In this document: positions 23,501 to 32,854 of the stretch, piece by piece | Layout of the letters: each line of letters opens with the position of its first letter | Numbering within the stretch: position 1 is the first letter of the stretch | Assembly: GCF_003590095.1 (NCBI RefSeq) | Contig: NC_039483.1 | Location: 15,748,001-15,812,000, forward strand | Length of the DNA: 64,000 bases | DNA from: Trichoplusia ni | Lineage: Eukaryota > Arthropoda > Insecta > Lepidoptera > Noctuidae | Direction: 5' to 3' | The notes under the pieces: generated by a model | The model's input: the letters and a program-made list of their open reading frames with translations, nothing else | What the model was told of the DNA's origin: nothing | The model's database searches: none | Translations under genes and position numbers: made by a program

Positions 23501-25104
23501 CGAAAATTATAAGTTTCAAGTCGTAAGGTATACTTGCCATACAATCTAAGTTACTTTATTAAATTTTTAATCAAACGATAGCAATATTATTTAATATATT
23601 ACGTTTCTTTTTTTTTGTTGTCACACAGTCGTGTGTAACAAAGTCTTATAATTCGATGACGTTCCATTGTGAATATTTTTCCAATGCAAAAATATAATCA
23701 TTCCATCAGCATTTTCTTATGACGTTGTCACGTTCAGTTCAATTATCGACAGTAAACCGACTTTTCAGACATAGTTTTTGGCTATAACGACAAAGGAACA
23801 ACCGGAGATATCATTGAATACTATAATTAAAAAATAAAAACAACATTAAGCGTAAAACATGCATCTTTTGAGATTGGCTTCATCAAACCATTAATTCATT
23901 TACAAATTAAAGACCTAATATTCCACATAATCCAGCTACATTATACATACATAGTTCATCTACGGCTTCGAGTAACAGAGGTTGCAGGCTTGCACGTAAA
24001 TCTGGCAGTATTTCAACAGCACTGGACGCAGAAGCAATTGCTTCAAGATTTATTACTCGCCGTCTTGTGGGACGAACTTGTTTGCTTATCGATATTATAT
24101 GTATTAAGTTTCATATAGAAAAAAAAAACTACATCATGTTTTGTTAATCATATAGTAAAAGGATTGTTTTTTTTAAATCGCTCATCAAGGCGAAGGCATA
24201 GTAGAATGATGACAGCTGGACAGTGGTCTTAGCTTTGTACCTCAATTGGGTTAAAAACTAAAGAAAAGTTTATACCAGAGATGCAAAGCTAAGAATGTCA
24301 TATTGGCCCAGTAGAGCTTATCATTGAAAGGAAAGGATCAGGTAATTAAAGCAACTCGATTAAAAGCTTCAAATTTGACATCTCTCCTTATCGCAATCAT
24401 AATATTCGCCCGACGATAGTCTGTCAGAGAATAGAAGAAAACTAATAAAACCTCATAGAGGTTCGTACATAGCCGTCCCTTGCAGATTAAAGTCGCGAGA
24501 AAATTATGCCGCCTCAAGTAGGTAGAGCCCGAATCGCCTAAATTAATTATGGACTAACGCTATTAACGAAATTGAATTTCTGAAGCTTAACGTAATAATA
24601 ACTTAAATTGCCGAAAACAACAAAAAAAAAATAGCTTATTATTTTTTACAAATATGAGAACAACAAGACAAGTAAATCCTATATTGAAGAAGCTAAACTA
24701 AAATTGACACTCAAGAAATAACAATAATAGGCTTAAAATGAGACGTGATGTGGCATTACTAATGTAATAACAACCGTATGCCAATATAATAAGGTTAAAT
24801 TTTATATGTCAATAGCATGTGATATAAACCAAAATGGTAGTATTACATTTTTTTTCCATGACTTTTTAAATGAATAATGTTTTACGAATGTATGAATTCG
24901 ATCATATTTTTTCCACGTATTTTTTAGTATTGAAAACCTTTTTATATTGAAACTTGATTTATTATTCTTAAAAGTATTGTATTCACTGTAATAAGATGAT
25001 TATTTGACACATTTTTCATGAACGTAGAGTTTTGCCGTAAAAAGTCGGTTGTGCGATAAATACGTTTGCTTAAGGTGAGAAATTATGACCGTATCAACGT
25101 AACT
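20517..25104. other. Long AT-rich non-coding stretch
   Basis: No gene is recognised. Minor items are a (CACT)n run at about 23120-23145 followed by a TG/CA-rich tract near 23210-23250, and a mid-GC patch at 21470-21510 (GCGGGCAGCCAGCGGAAAC). All frames are short and without domains. Confidence 0.4.
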
Positions 25105-25256
25105 GAGCTCATTGAAATGCAATAGCGAAATTTTAAATGGTCTAGTTATCATGGTTAAGATACAACCTAGTGACGAATGTACAGACAGTGGATTTACAGT
25201 AATATGTAGTACACGGACAGACAGGGTTCTTTACCTTTTGGGTACGTAACCCTAAA
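25105..25256 (-). repeat. Dispersed repeat, family R1, minus-strand copy
   Basis: The reverse complement begins TTTAGGGTTACGTACCCAAA and continues through AGAACCCTGTCTGTCCGTG and a TAACCATGATAACTAGACC-like block, matching the order in the other R1 copies. The end GGGTACGTAACCC is clear at 25,240-25,254. Confidence 0.5.
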
Positions 25257-27030
25257 AACAACCCCAAATATTATCTTAAGTGAAACCATAAAAATACTTA
25301 AGAAGCATTTATTTTAAGTTTAATTTATAACGTTTTATACACATTAACATTATAAACATATACCATTAAGATAGGGCGTTATTATACGCTAGTAAATTAT
25401 AGGGAGGGAGTAATTAAGAGCTCACTGTGTTCACTCAGCAATTAAAGTACTCGTAATGGCTAGATGTGAGACTACGTATATATTATTCTTGGATCGTGGA
25501 GTGTCTTTTCGCTAAATAAACCTCCTTCATTCTGGCTATTTCCCAAGCTGTATTAGTCGATTTTGGGAAAACGTTTGTCAAGTATTTTTTGACGGAATGT
25601 CCTAATAGGACAAGTTAGCAGTTCTCTACTAAATCGATTTGATTCGAGATGTTTCTCTTTATTACAGACAAGATTTGGTATAAACTTGACTCAAAGTTTA
25701 CATTTCACCAAATGTTACTATGCTTATATAATATATATGTATGTAGGTATTCCAGGCTCCTAACTTAGGTAAGTACGACATGTAAGGTTTCAATATAATT
25801 ACTATCTAGCTAATGGTACTCATTAAAACACATAGATCTTAAATATAAATAAAGGCTGCGTACTAAATTCAGAGACGAGAAAATGTTATCTACAGGCTCT
25901 ATCTTAATATTTGTTTATTTGAACATAGTAGTACATTTTGTTATAGCAAGTTTTTAAACGAAAACAAAAAACTATCACCAGAAAATTCAATAAGAGCCAA
26001 GTAAAGCAGGCTGACGAGGTATGATCACAGTCCCGTTTTACATGCTAAAGGGGCAGAAAATAAAAATGTAGAGGAAATGCAAAGCGGTGCATCAACCGCG
26101 CCGAGTTGAAGGAGTCAAACGAAACAATTGGTCTTGTCCCAACGGGCCAGCAATCTGTTTCTGCAGCTTCACTGTGTAACTAAACGTTTCAGGTACTTTT
26201 ACTTTATAATGAACTGCCAGATGTTCTGTTTCGCTTTTCTATTTGAATGCGTCGTTAATTTTTGTTTTGTGTGGATTGGTCGTTATGCTTAATTATTAGT
26301 TAGTTCCAGTGCAATTTTATTCTAAATAGAGTGAATTGCCTTTCATGTGCTATTAAAACAAGGCGCAGTTTGTTTGATTTACAAAAGTCTTGGACGTTTA
26401 CTATGCCGGTTTTTGCAGTAAGAGTAAGATACGTTTTGGGCATGATAGAATCCTGTCTTGCTTCTATAATGTTGAAACACCTAGCCAAGGGTATTTTGTC
26501 TAGCTAATAATTAGAAAAAAAACCCACAATATTCGCCCAGCATAGAAACAAATTGGAACAAGCTAACCAGAAAATGTCTTGCCAATGTAAAGAATATAAG
26601 ATAAATCACCAACAAATTTACATTGGCTCTCCCTAGAGTAATCATTCATACAGATCGAGTGGATCATATTCAACTCGTTCATTAGTTCAATCATACGTTC
26701 ACTGGGCCGTTCCATGCTCACTCGTGCGATGACAGTCATTCCTTCAATTTAAATATACATTTAATTTCGAATGTGTTTAATTTTTCGTTTACTGCGTTTT
26801 TGGTCATTTACAGTTGAGAAGTAAATACTGGCATATTTTTAAATGTTTATTTGCCTTTTTTATTCTTCGGAAATAAAAAAATAATATTTTTATTTATTTT
26901 GTTCCACAGCACAAGCTTATTTTTAGGTTTTACATTTTTTTTAGGTCTGTTATTAAATGATGTAAGGTTTACTATTTATTAGGGGACTTGTTAATTTATA
27001 ATACAGCCATTCCATGTTCCAGAATGATTA
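25257..27030. other. AT-rich non-coding stretch
   Basis: No gene or repeat is recognised. The block ATTAAATGATGTAAGGTTTA at about 26950 recurs about 80 bases downstream as the outer flank of the foldback element. Confidence 0.4.
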
Positions 27031-27059
27031 ATTATTAAATGATGTAACGGTTTACTCAC

Positions 27060-27176
27060 GCATATTTATCGGGGTAGCCCGACTAGATTCGGTCCCAACC
27101 GGAGTCCACCGCGTCTGCTCATGACTAAGAACTCCGGTTGGGTCCGAAACTAGTCGGGCTACCCCGATAAATACGC
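27060..27176. repeat. 117-bp foldback element, family F1, 47-bp arms
   Basis: Arms 27060-27106 and 27130-27176 are reverse complements with about four mismatches (shared block TTATCGGGGTAGCCCGACTA, then CCAACCGGAGT). The 23-nt loop is ACCGCGTCTGCTCATGACTAAGA-like. It is GC-rich against an AT-rich background. A second, decayed copy lies at 18,482-18,570, showing this is a dispersed family. It is non-coding. Confidence 0.75.
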
Positions 27177-28053
27177 TTGTAATAAATCTCACGATAGTTA
27201 CTATCAAAAGCTGGTGTCTGAGTTCAACATGGAATGCCCGTGTAAAAATGACAAGTCCCCAAATAAATAAATGGGGCCTTTTGCAGTAAGTATTGTGTTA
27301 CCCGTATTTGACTATAAATTTTCAGTTTTAGAAAATAATGTAAACCACAAAAACCAATAAGTACTATAAACATTGATTCTCTAACTTTAATATTCCTTTC
27401 ATCGGGCAAAACAAACAGTTAATAGAATTGACATTTAGGCACGAAAACCAATCGTGATATTGGCAACGAAGAATAATACTAATAATGGTTGAAGCTGGGT
27501 CAAAGAAAATCATATTGAACTGGCAACTTTGTGAGAAAGAAACTTTCTTCAATATAACGAATTATTGGATTCCCGAAGAAGAATAATCATATCGGACTTT
27601 CCGTGGAATATATTTTTTGGGACCCAAATTTTCGGTTCCGGTTCGATTTGATTTTTGCCCAAATTGAATAATATGCCTTGGGTATAATGTAAAGGTACGT
27701 TGAAATGTATTTGACCGATGTTTCTATCGTTTTGTCGTATGAACGCATTTCTGGGTCGAAGCATGGTTTCTTGGCTATTGATTTAATTTGAGCGCACGTT
27801 AGAGTTTCACTGCGCTTGTTACGGTTTTAGCGCTGGCAATAGTCACCACTACAATCCTCTTCGACACAAGTTTTAATTTAATTTTACACATTAATTAGCA
27901 AAGATTTTACACAAGTCTTAAATTTTTTGTTTTTAATAAGTAAAAAAGTGGAAAAACATTTCGAACAACACAAAGTTTTGTTCGGTTGGAAAAACATTAT
28001 GTTTGATAAATGAAATATTAATAAAAAATCTAAAATATAAAAAAATCTATAAT
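27177..28053. other. AT-rich non-coding stretch upstream of the retrotransposon
   Basis: No gene or repeat is recognised. Three short minus-strand frames (61-71 codons) have no domains. Confidence 0.4.
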
Positions 28054-28058
28054 ACATC
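28054..28058. repeat. Target-site duplication, 5' copy (ACATC)
   Basis: ACATC lies directly before the TG of the 5' LTR and recurs directly after the CA of the 3' LTR (32850-32854). Five bases is the usual duplication length for BEL/Pao elements. Confidence 0.9.
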
Positions 28059-28328
28059 TGTTCAACGTTGTATACGAAGCCGTAGCGCGATCAATTGCAT
28101 TTTTAAATATATTTCAACATTCATTGTAAAAAGGTTTGACCCAAGCCTCCATAGATGGCGTTGGGATCGAATTAGATCGCGCTATGGTTTCGTTACATGT
28201 AAAACTATATATATTTTTGTAATTTTTTATTTTTTTGTGAATCGTCAGTATTACTATATGTCATTATAAGTTCGTTAATAGTGAGTGTGGTGTTATTATT
28301 CGTTCACCTGGACCCTGGAATTTATACA
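28059..28328 (+). repeat. 5' long terminal repeat (270 bp)
   Basis: It starts TGTTCAACGTTG and ends GGAATTTATACA, and is identical by eye to 32580-32849. It contains a 13-bp inverted repeat (CCGTAGCGCGATC at 28080-28092 and GATCGCGCTATGG at 28175-28187, 12 of 13 paired). It should contain the element's promoter and polyadenylation region. No canonical TATA box or AATAAA is obvious. Confidence 0.93.
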
Positions 28329-28340
28329 TGGTCCTTCGCG
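28329..28340 (+). other. Primer-binding site, tRNA-Tyr type
   Basis: TGGTCCTTCG follows the 5' LTR without a gap. It is complementary to CGAAGGACCA, the 3' end of eukaryotic tRNA-Tyr as I recall it (acceptor stem CGAAGG, discriminator A, CCA). Ten bases match and then diverge (CG instead of AG). Confidence 0.6.
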
Positions 28341-28918
28341 TTGGATTGGTCGCGAGTGTTTTTTGGTAGTCTCCGGTGGTGGAAGAGACTACCACCCCTA
28401 GCGTCATTACTGGACAGTGGATTGCTGTCCAGAGCAGCCTCTTCAGTGGACCCCAGGAGAGAGGGCCCAGGAGCTGAAGGTGGAACCGGTGCAGCAGCCG
28501 GGAGTCAGGCGTGGTGCAGCGGACTCGTGAGCAGCAGCAGCCGGAGGAAGGCGCAAGGGAGGTGCAGTGGCAGTGCAACAAGCAGCGGGCGCGGTGCCGG
28601 CAGGGGGCGCCACTTATATGGTGGTGTATTGTGATAGTGAATAATATTGGTTTGAAGTAAAGCCGTGAGTACTTTAAATTATTCTATATCGCGAAGAAGA
28701 AGTCAACAATAAATAGAAAATTGTAACTTGGAAATTTTGAACTTGTAATATCGCAGTTAGCAGTAATTCAGGACTTGTAATAGTTTTAAGTTAGAAGTAG
28801 TTCGACGGGGAACTTATGCCCGATTTCGGTCTGAATTCTAAGACTTGTAAAATTTCAAAATAATTTTAATTTGTTTTCTTGTATTTCAAATAATTGTTTA
28901 CATTTTTTACTTAATAAA
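28341..28918 (+). other. Untranslated leader of the retrotransposon
   Basis: Bases 28380-28620 are strongly GC- and CAG-rich (GTGCAGCAGCCGGGAGTC, GAGCAGCAGCAGCCGGAGG), in contrast to the AT-rich gag-pol frame. It probably holds the packaging/dimerisation signals of the RNA. A 117-codon plus-strand frame spans the LTR and the leader without a recognisable product. The last 250 bases are AT-rich and contain TTGTAA repeats before the gag ATG. Confidence 0.6.
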
Positions 28919-31900
28919 ATGGAAGCATTTAGCGATCTGCAAGAAGACATTAGAGCTATAATGTTAAAAGCTAAGTCTAATTTTAAGAAATCGCCAAAAG
29001 AGCGATTATCGGTTGCTTATGTAGAGACTAGGCTTGATAACTTAGAGCAACAATGGAGATTATTCTCGGACACTCATACTAAAATTATAAGTCAAGTCAA
29101 AAGATCAGATTTGTATAGTTCGAACTACCACAAGAATGCAATATATGACGATGTAGAAGAGTTGTATGTAGATTATAAGACTGAATTAAAAGAGATGTTA
29201 ACAAAATTAAGTTCGAATAAACAAAGTGTTGTGGTATCAAGTGGAAATTCAGGTACACGATTTAAGTTGCCTGAAATAAAAATCCCGATGTTCTCTGGGA
29301 AATATACGGAGTGGCAGACTTTTAGGGACTTGTTTTTAGGGCTTGTACATGAAAACAAGGCCCTAGATGATGCCCAAAGGTTTTATTATCTTCGAGGACA
29401 TCTGACGGGAGAGGCTGAGCAGCTATTGCGAAATATTAAAATGTCATCTGATTGTTATGAAATTGCCTGGAAAAAGTTGGACGATATGTACAATAATAAA
29501 CGGTTTTTAGCCAATGGCATGTTAAAACGTATGCTTAGCCAAAAGAATTTAGTTTCGGAATCGGCTTATGAAATAAAAAAAATAATAAGTACTACGTCAG
29601 ACTGTTTAGAGGCAATAAAAAATCTAGGTGTGGATGTGTCTTCATGGGATCTGATTGTTATTCATATAATTAGTTCAAAATTAGATAAGGAGACTAGAAG
29701 GGCGTGGGAATTGAAGGTGGCCTCGGACTCAAGTGACGAGCTACCAACCTTTGAAGAATTTTCACAATATTTGTATAGTCGCTTTAGGGGTTTGGAACAT
29801 TTAGACAGGGAAATTATTGGGAATAATAAACAGCCAAGACATCCACAACCAAAAGGGACACATTCATTTCATGTAGTAAAAGAAAAAGGCCTGTTATCAT
29901 GTACATCTTGCTCAGCTGATCATAAGATTAATTATTGTCCGAAATTTCATAAAGAATCGAATGAAGCGCGACGTATGTTTGCGCTAGAAAATAACTTGTG
30001 TTTCGTTTGTTTACTCAACAACCACTCTGCAAAAAATTGTAAAAACACTCTCAAGTGCCAGGTGTGTAGACACCGCCACCATTCTTTGCTGCACCCAAGC
30101 GGTGCATCTGGGTCCAATATTGGTGAAGATGGGAGTGCGATTCACGAGGAATTATCATCAGTCGCTTCAACATCGGCGAAGGATGAGTTTAAAAATTGTA
30201 ATGCTATAGTGACCGCGCAAGCGGAGGGATCGAGCAAGCCAATGGTATCGTGCCTTTCGACAGGGACTAGCCGTAAAACGGTTTTATTAACTACCGCTTT
30301 GATCAAAGCGGAGTCGAAAGACGGTTCATATAGGGTGGTTAGGGCTTTACTCGATCAAGGATCACAAGGTTCGTTTGTGACAGAATCTACAGTCCAGTAT
30401 TTGGGATTAGATAAAACACCTTCAAAGCAAGTTGTGATAGGTGTAGGTGGGGACAAGAGTGCTACGGCCAAGTCCAGTGTGACTCTCACATTGAGGTCTA
30501 GAATAGACCCCAGTGTCGTCATTAAGGTTAATGCATTCGTCCTGAAGTCGGTCTCAACTGTTCTCCCAGCTGCAAAGGTAGCCAGGGTAGAATGGGTAGA
30601 TTTGACTGATGATGACTTGGCTGATCCAGAATATTACAGGCCTAATAAAATTGATGTTTTATTAGGTGCTGAAGTCTACAGCCAGGTCATCCAGGAGGGT
30701 ATTAAAAAGAATATAACTGGGTCATTATTAGCTCAGAATACTAAATTAGGGTGGATATTGTCAGGTACCTTTGACGTCGACCAGACAATAAATTCATCAC
30801 ACATTACCGTTATGCATTCAAGTCTTGTAGAAGATGACATGCTTAAAAAAATATATGAACTGGAAGCAGAACCTCCTAGAAAGAAAATGCTTACGGAGGA
30901 AGAAAATAAATGCGTGAAGTTATTTGCAGCTACGACGGAACGCGACAGTAATGGTAGATACATTGTAAGACTACCATTGCGTAATGTGGACCCGGCTTGT
31001 GCGGTTGGTGAGACCAGGAGCATTGCTGAAAAAAGATTCAAAGGTTTGGAAGTAAAATTTAAGAAAAACGAAAAACCTAAAGTAGAATATGGGAAAGTAA
31101 TAAAAGAGTATTTACAGTTAAATCACATGACAAAAGTACCAGAAGTAGATTATAATAATGAAAAAGCAATCTACTTACCTCACCACGCCGTTGTCCGGGA
31201 GGATAAAGAAACATCAAAGGTTCGGGTCGTATTCGATGCCTCCTGCAAAGGATCGAAGGGAATGTCACTGAATGACAACATGTTAGTCTGCCCTACTTTG
31301 CAGGCAGATCTTCGCCATACGATTATGCGATGGAGAACACATCGCATATGCCTTGTAGCAGACATTGTGAAAATGTATCGTCAAGTTCTGGTACACAAGA
31401 AGGATACAATACTACAACGTATTCTCTGGCGAGATGATCCTGAAAAAGAAATTGAGGAATATCAATTGAAAACTGTTACCTTTGGTACTGCGTCGGCACC
31501 ATTCCTGGCTGTACGGGCTCTTCAACAGCTTTCTTACGATGAATGTTGTGCTGAACCTGGAATGTCTAAGATAATTTTAGAAGACTTCTACATGGAGGAT
31601 GTAATGACAGGAGCTGAAAATATAGAAGACTGTTTCAAAATATACGAGAAACTAAAAGAAATATTAATAAACTGTGGTTTTCCATTACAAAAACGGAAGA
31701 GTAACAGTCAAAGGCTATTAAATGGAACTGTGGATGGAAAAGGAACTAAAGAGGAATTAAAGATACCAATAGATAATACTACAAAAAGATTGGGACTTAT
31801 CTGGAACTGGAACGAAGATGTCTTCCAGTACACTGTGGATCTTCGATCGCTGGCAGCACCTGTAACAAAAAGAAAGGTTATTTCAGAGATTTCAAAATTG

Positions 31901-32341
31901 TTTGAACCCTTAGGTTGGTTGGCACCTAGTATCGTTCAAGCTAAGATATTTATTCAAAAATTGTGGCTAGCAGGAAAGGAATGGGATCAAGCAATTCCAC
32001 ATAAGTTATTATATGAATGGTTGACTTACCATAATTACACAATAAATGTTACCAAGCGGCAGCTACGTCCGAAGATAATACAGGACTTCTGGAGAAGGTG
32101 GTCGCACGACTATCTTCACCAATTTTTACAGCGATGGTCTTACAAAACTCCGGAACCCTCTTTGGGTAGTACAGTATTAGTAAAGGAGGATAATATGCCT
32201 CCAGGAAAGTGGTTGTTAGGTAGGATTGTTCAAAAACATCCTGGGACAGACGGTATTACTCGTGTAGTCACAATCCGTACTCAATCAGCAACCATGAAGA
32301 GACCTACATCTAAACTATGCATTTTGCCGGTAGTAGTTTAG
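28919..32341 (+). CDS. BEL/Pao Gag-Pol polyprotein lacking RNase H and integrase (1,140 codons)
   Basis: The polyprotein would form the particle (Gag), process itself (protease) and copy the RNA (reverse transcriptase). The start is the ATG of MEAFSDLQ; the frame is open further upstream but without an ATG. Visible order: DUF1759-type Gag with LPEIKIPMFSG (from about residue 114); Cys/His knuckles (about 327-342, CFVC at 361, CQVC near 379); DUF1758-type protease with LLDQGS (Asp479); reverse transcriptase with VVFDAS (Asp773), motif A VADIVKMYRQV (Asp815) and motif C FYMEDV (891-895); then the connecting region KLFEPLGWLAPS. After LLYEWLTYHN (about residue 1040) the sequence passes at once to RPKIIQDFWRRWSHDYL and LVKEDNMPPGKW, the DUF5641-type domain that normally follows the integrase. 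Full-length BEL polyproteins are usually about 1,700-1,900 residues, so some 600-700 residues (RNase H and integrase) are gone without a frame break. Motif C has Glu where YxDD elements have Asp. There is no internal stop. Confidence 0.93.
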   Translation: MEAFSDLQEDIRAIMLKAKSNFKKSPKERLSVAYVETRLDNLEQQWRLFSDTHTKIISQVKRSDLYSSNYHKNAIYDDVEELYVDYKTELKEMLTKLSSNKQSVVVSSGNSGTRFKLPEIKIPMFSGKYTEWQTFRDLFLGLVHENKALDDAQRFYYLRGHLTGEAEQLLRNIKMSSDCYEIAWKKLDDMYNNKRFLANGMLKRMLSQKNLVSESAYEIKKIISTTSDCLEAIKNLGVDVSSWDLIVIHIISSKLDKETRRAWELKVASDSSDELPTFEEFSQYLYSRFRGLEHLDREIIGNNKQPRHPQPKGTHSFHVVKEKGLLSCTSCSADHKINYCPKFHKESNEARRMFALENNLCFVCLLNNHSAKNCKNTLKCQVCRHRHHSLLHPSGASGSNIGEDGSAIHEELSSVASTSAKDEFKNCNAIVTAQAEGSSKPMVSCLSTGTSRKTVLLTTALIKAESKDGSYRVVRALLDQGSQGSFVTESTVQYLGLDKTPSKQVVIGVGGDKSATAKSSVTLTLRSRIDPSVVIKVNAFVLKSVSTVLPAAKVARVEWVDLTDDDLADPEYYRPNKIDVLLGAEVYSQVIQEGIKKNITGSLLAQNTKLGWILSGTFDVDQTINSSHITVMHSSLVEDDMLKKIYELEAEPPRKKMLTEEENKCVKLFAATTERDSNGRYIVRLPLRNVDPACAVGETRSIAEKRFKGLEVKFKKNEKPKVEYGKVIKEYLQLNHMTKVPEVDYNNEKAIYLPHHAVVREDKETSKVRVVFDASCKGSKGMSLNDNMLVCPTLQADLRHTIMRWRTHRICLVADIVKMYRQVLVHKKDTILQRILWRDDPEKEIEEYQLKTVTFGTASAPFLAVRALQQLSYDECCAEPGMSKIILEDFYMEDVMTGAENIEDCFKIYEKLKEILINCGFPLQKRKSNSQRLLNGTVDGKGTKEELKIPIDNTTKRLGLIWNWNEDVFQYTVDLRSLAAPVTKRKVISEISKLFEPLGWLAPSIVQAKIFIQKLWLAGKEWDQAIPHKLLYEWLTYHNYTINVTKRQLRPKIIQDFWRRWSHDYLHQFLQRWSYKTPEPSLGSTVLVKEDNMPPGKWLLGRIVQKHPGTDGITRVVTIRTQSATMKRPTSKLCILPVVV

Positions 32342-32579
32342 TTATAAGCACTGATAAATGTCATTAAGTGCCATTTTTAGTTATTTTACTTAGCATTGAT
32401 TAAGTTTATTTGCTGTCAAGGAATTGGAAGTTTGAGTAAAACTTATTTTTTTTTTGTTGTTTATATGGAAATATAATTTGTTTGTTTGTTAGTTATTCTA
32501 CATCAGCTTCAATTAAAATTTATTGAGCACGGTGGGCGGTGTAGAAGGACATTTAGCAATATGTCCTTGGTGGGCGGTA
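32342..32579 (+). other. 3' untranslated region with duplicated polypurine-like motif and hairpin
   Basis: The motif GGTGGGCGGT occurs at 32531-32540 and again at 32569-32578, the second copy one base before the 3' LTR, where the plus-strand primer (polypurine tract) is expected. Between them AAGGACAT (32545-32552) and ATGTCCTT (32561-32568) form a perfect 8-bp stem with loop TTAGCAAT. The duplication with an intervening stem is unusual. Confidence 0.65.
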
Positions 32580-32849
32580 TGTTCAACGTTGTATACGAAG
32601 CCGTAGCGCGATCAATTGCATTTTTAAATATATTTCAACATTCATTGTAAAAAGGTTTGACCCAAGCCTCCATAGATGGCGTTGGGATCGAATTAGATCG
32701 CGCTATGGTTTCGTTACATGTAAAACTATATATATTTTTGTAATTTTTTATTTTTTTGTGAATCGTCAGTATTACTATATGTCATTATAAGTTCGTTAAT
32801 AGTGAGTGTGGTGTTATTATTCGTTCACCTGGACCCTGGAATTTATACA
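32580..32849 (+). repeat. 3' long terminal repeat (270 bp)
   Basis: It has the same start (TGTTCAACGTTG), end (TTTATACA) and length as the 5' LTR, with no mismatch found on reading. It is followed by ACATC, the second copy of the target duplication. Confidence 0.93.
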
Positions 32850-32854
32850 ACATC
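32850..32854. repeat. Target-site duplication, 3' copy (ACATC)
   Basis: It matches 28054-28058 exactly. The empty site would read AATACATCTTTTCC. Confidence 0.9.

Larger units (their letters stand above)
28059..32849 (+). mobile_element. BEL/Pao LTR retrotransposon, internally deleted, 4,791 bp
   Basis: The element has two 270-bp LTRs starting TG and ending CA, flanked by a perfect 5-bp duplication. The order is 5' LTR, primer-binding site, 590-bp GC-rich leader, one long gag-pol frame, polypurine-like region, 3' LTR. The gag (DUF1759 type), zinc knuckles, DUF1758-type aspartic protease and BEL-type reverse transcriptase identify the BEL/Pao superfamily. RNase H and integrase are absent although the frame stays open, so the copy cannot be autonomous. 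I see no difference between the LTRs when reading them side by side, which points to recent insertion. It is the only sizeable coding entity in the window. Confidence 0.93.

Noticed and set aside
28264..28581. 105-codon minus-strand frame over the LTR and leader
   Set aside because: It is antisense to the leader, with no domain and no conserved motif.
28281..28634. 117-codon plus-strand frame spanning the 5' LTR and leader
   Set aside because: It has a non-ATG start, crosses the LTR/primer-site boundary and shows no recognisable domain; it follows from the GC-rich leader.
29173..31365. Four minus-strand frames inside the retrotransposon
   Set aside because: They are shadows of the gag-pol frame.
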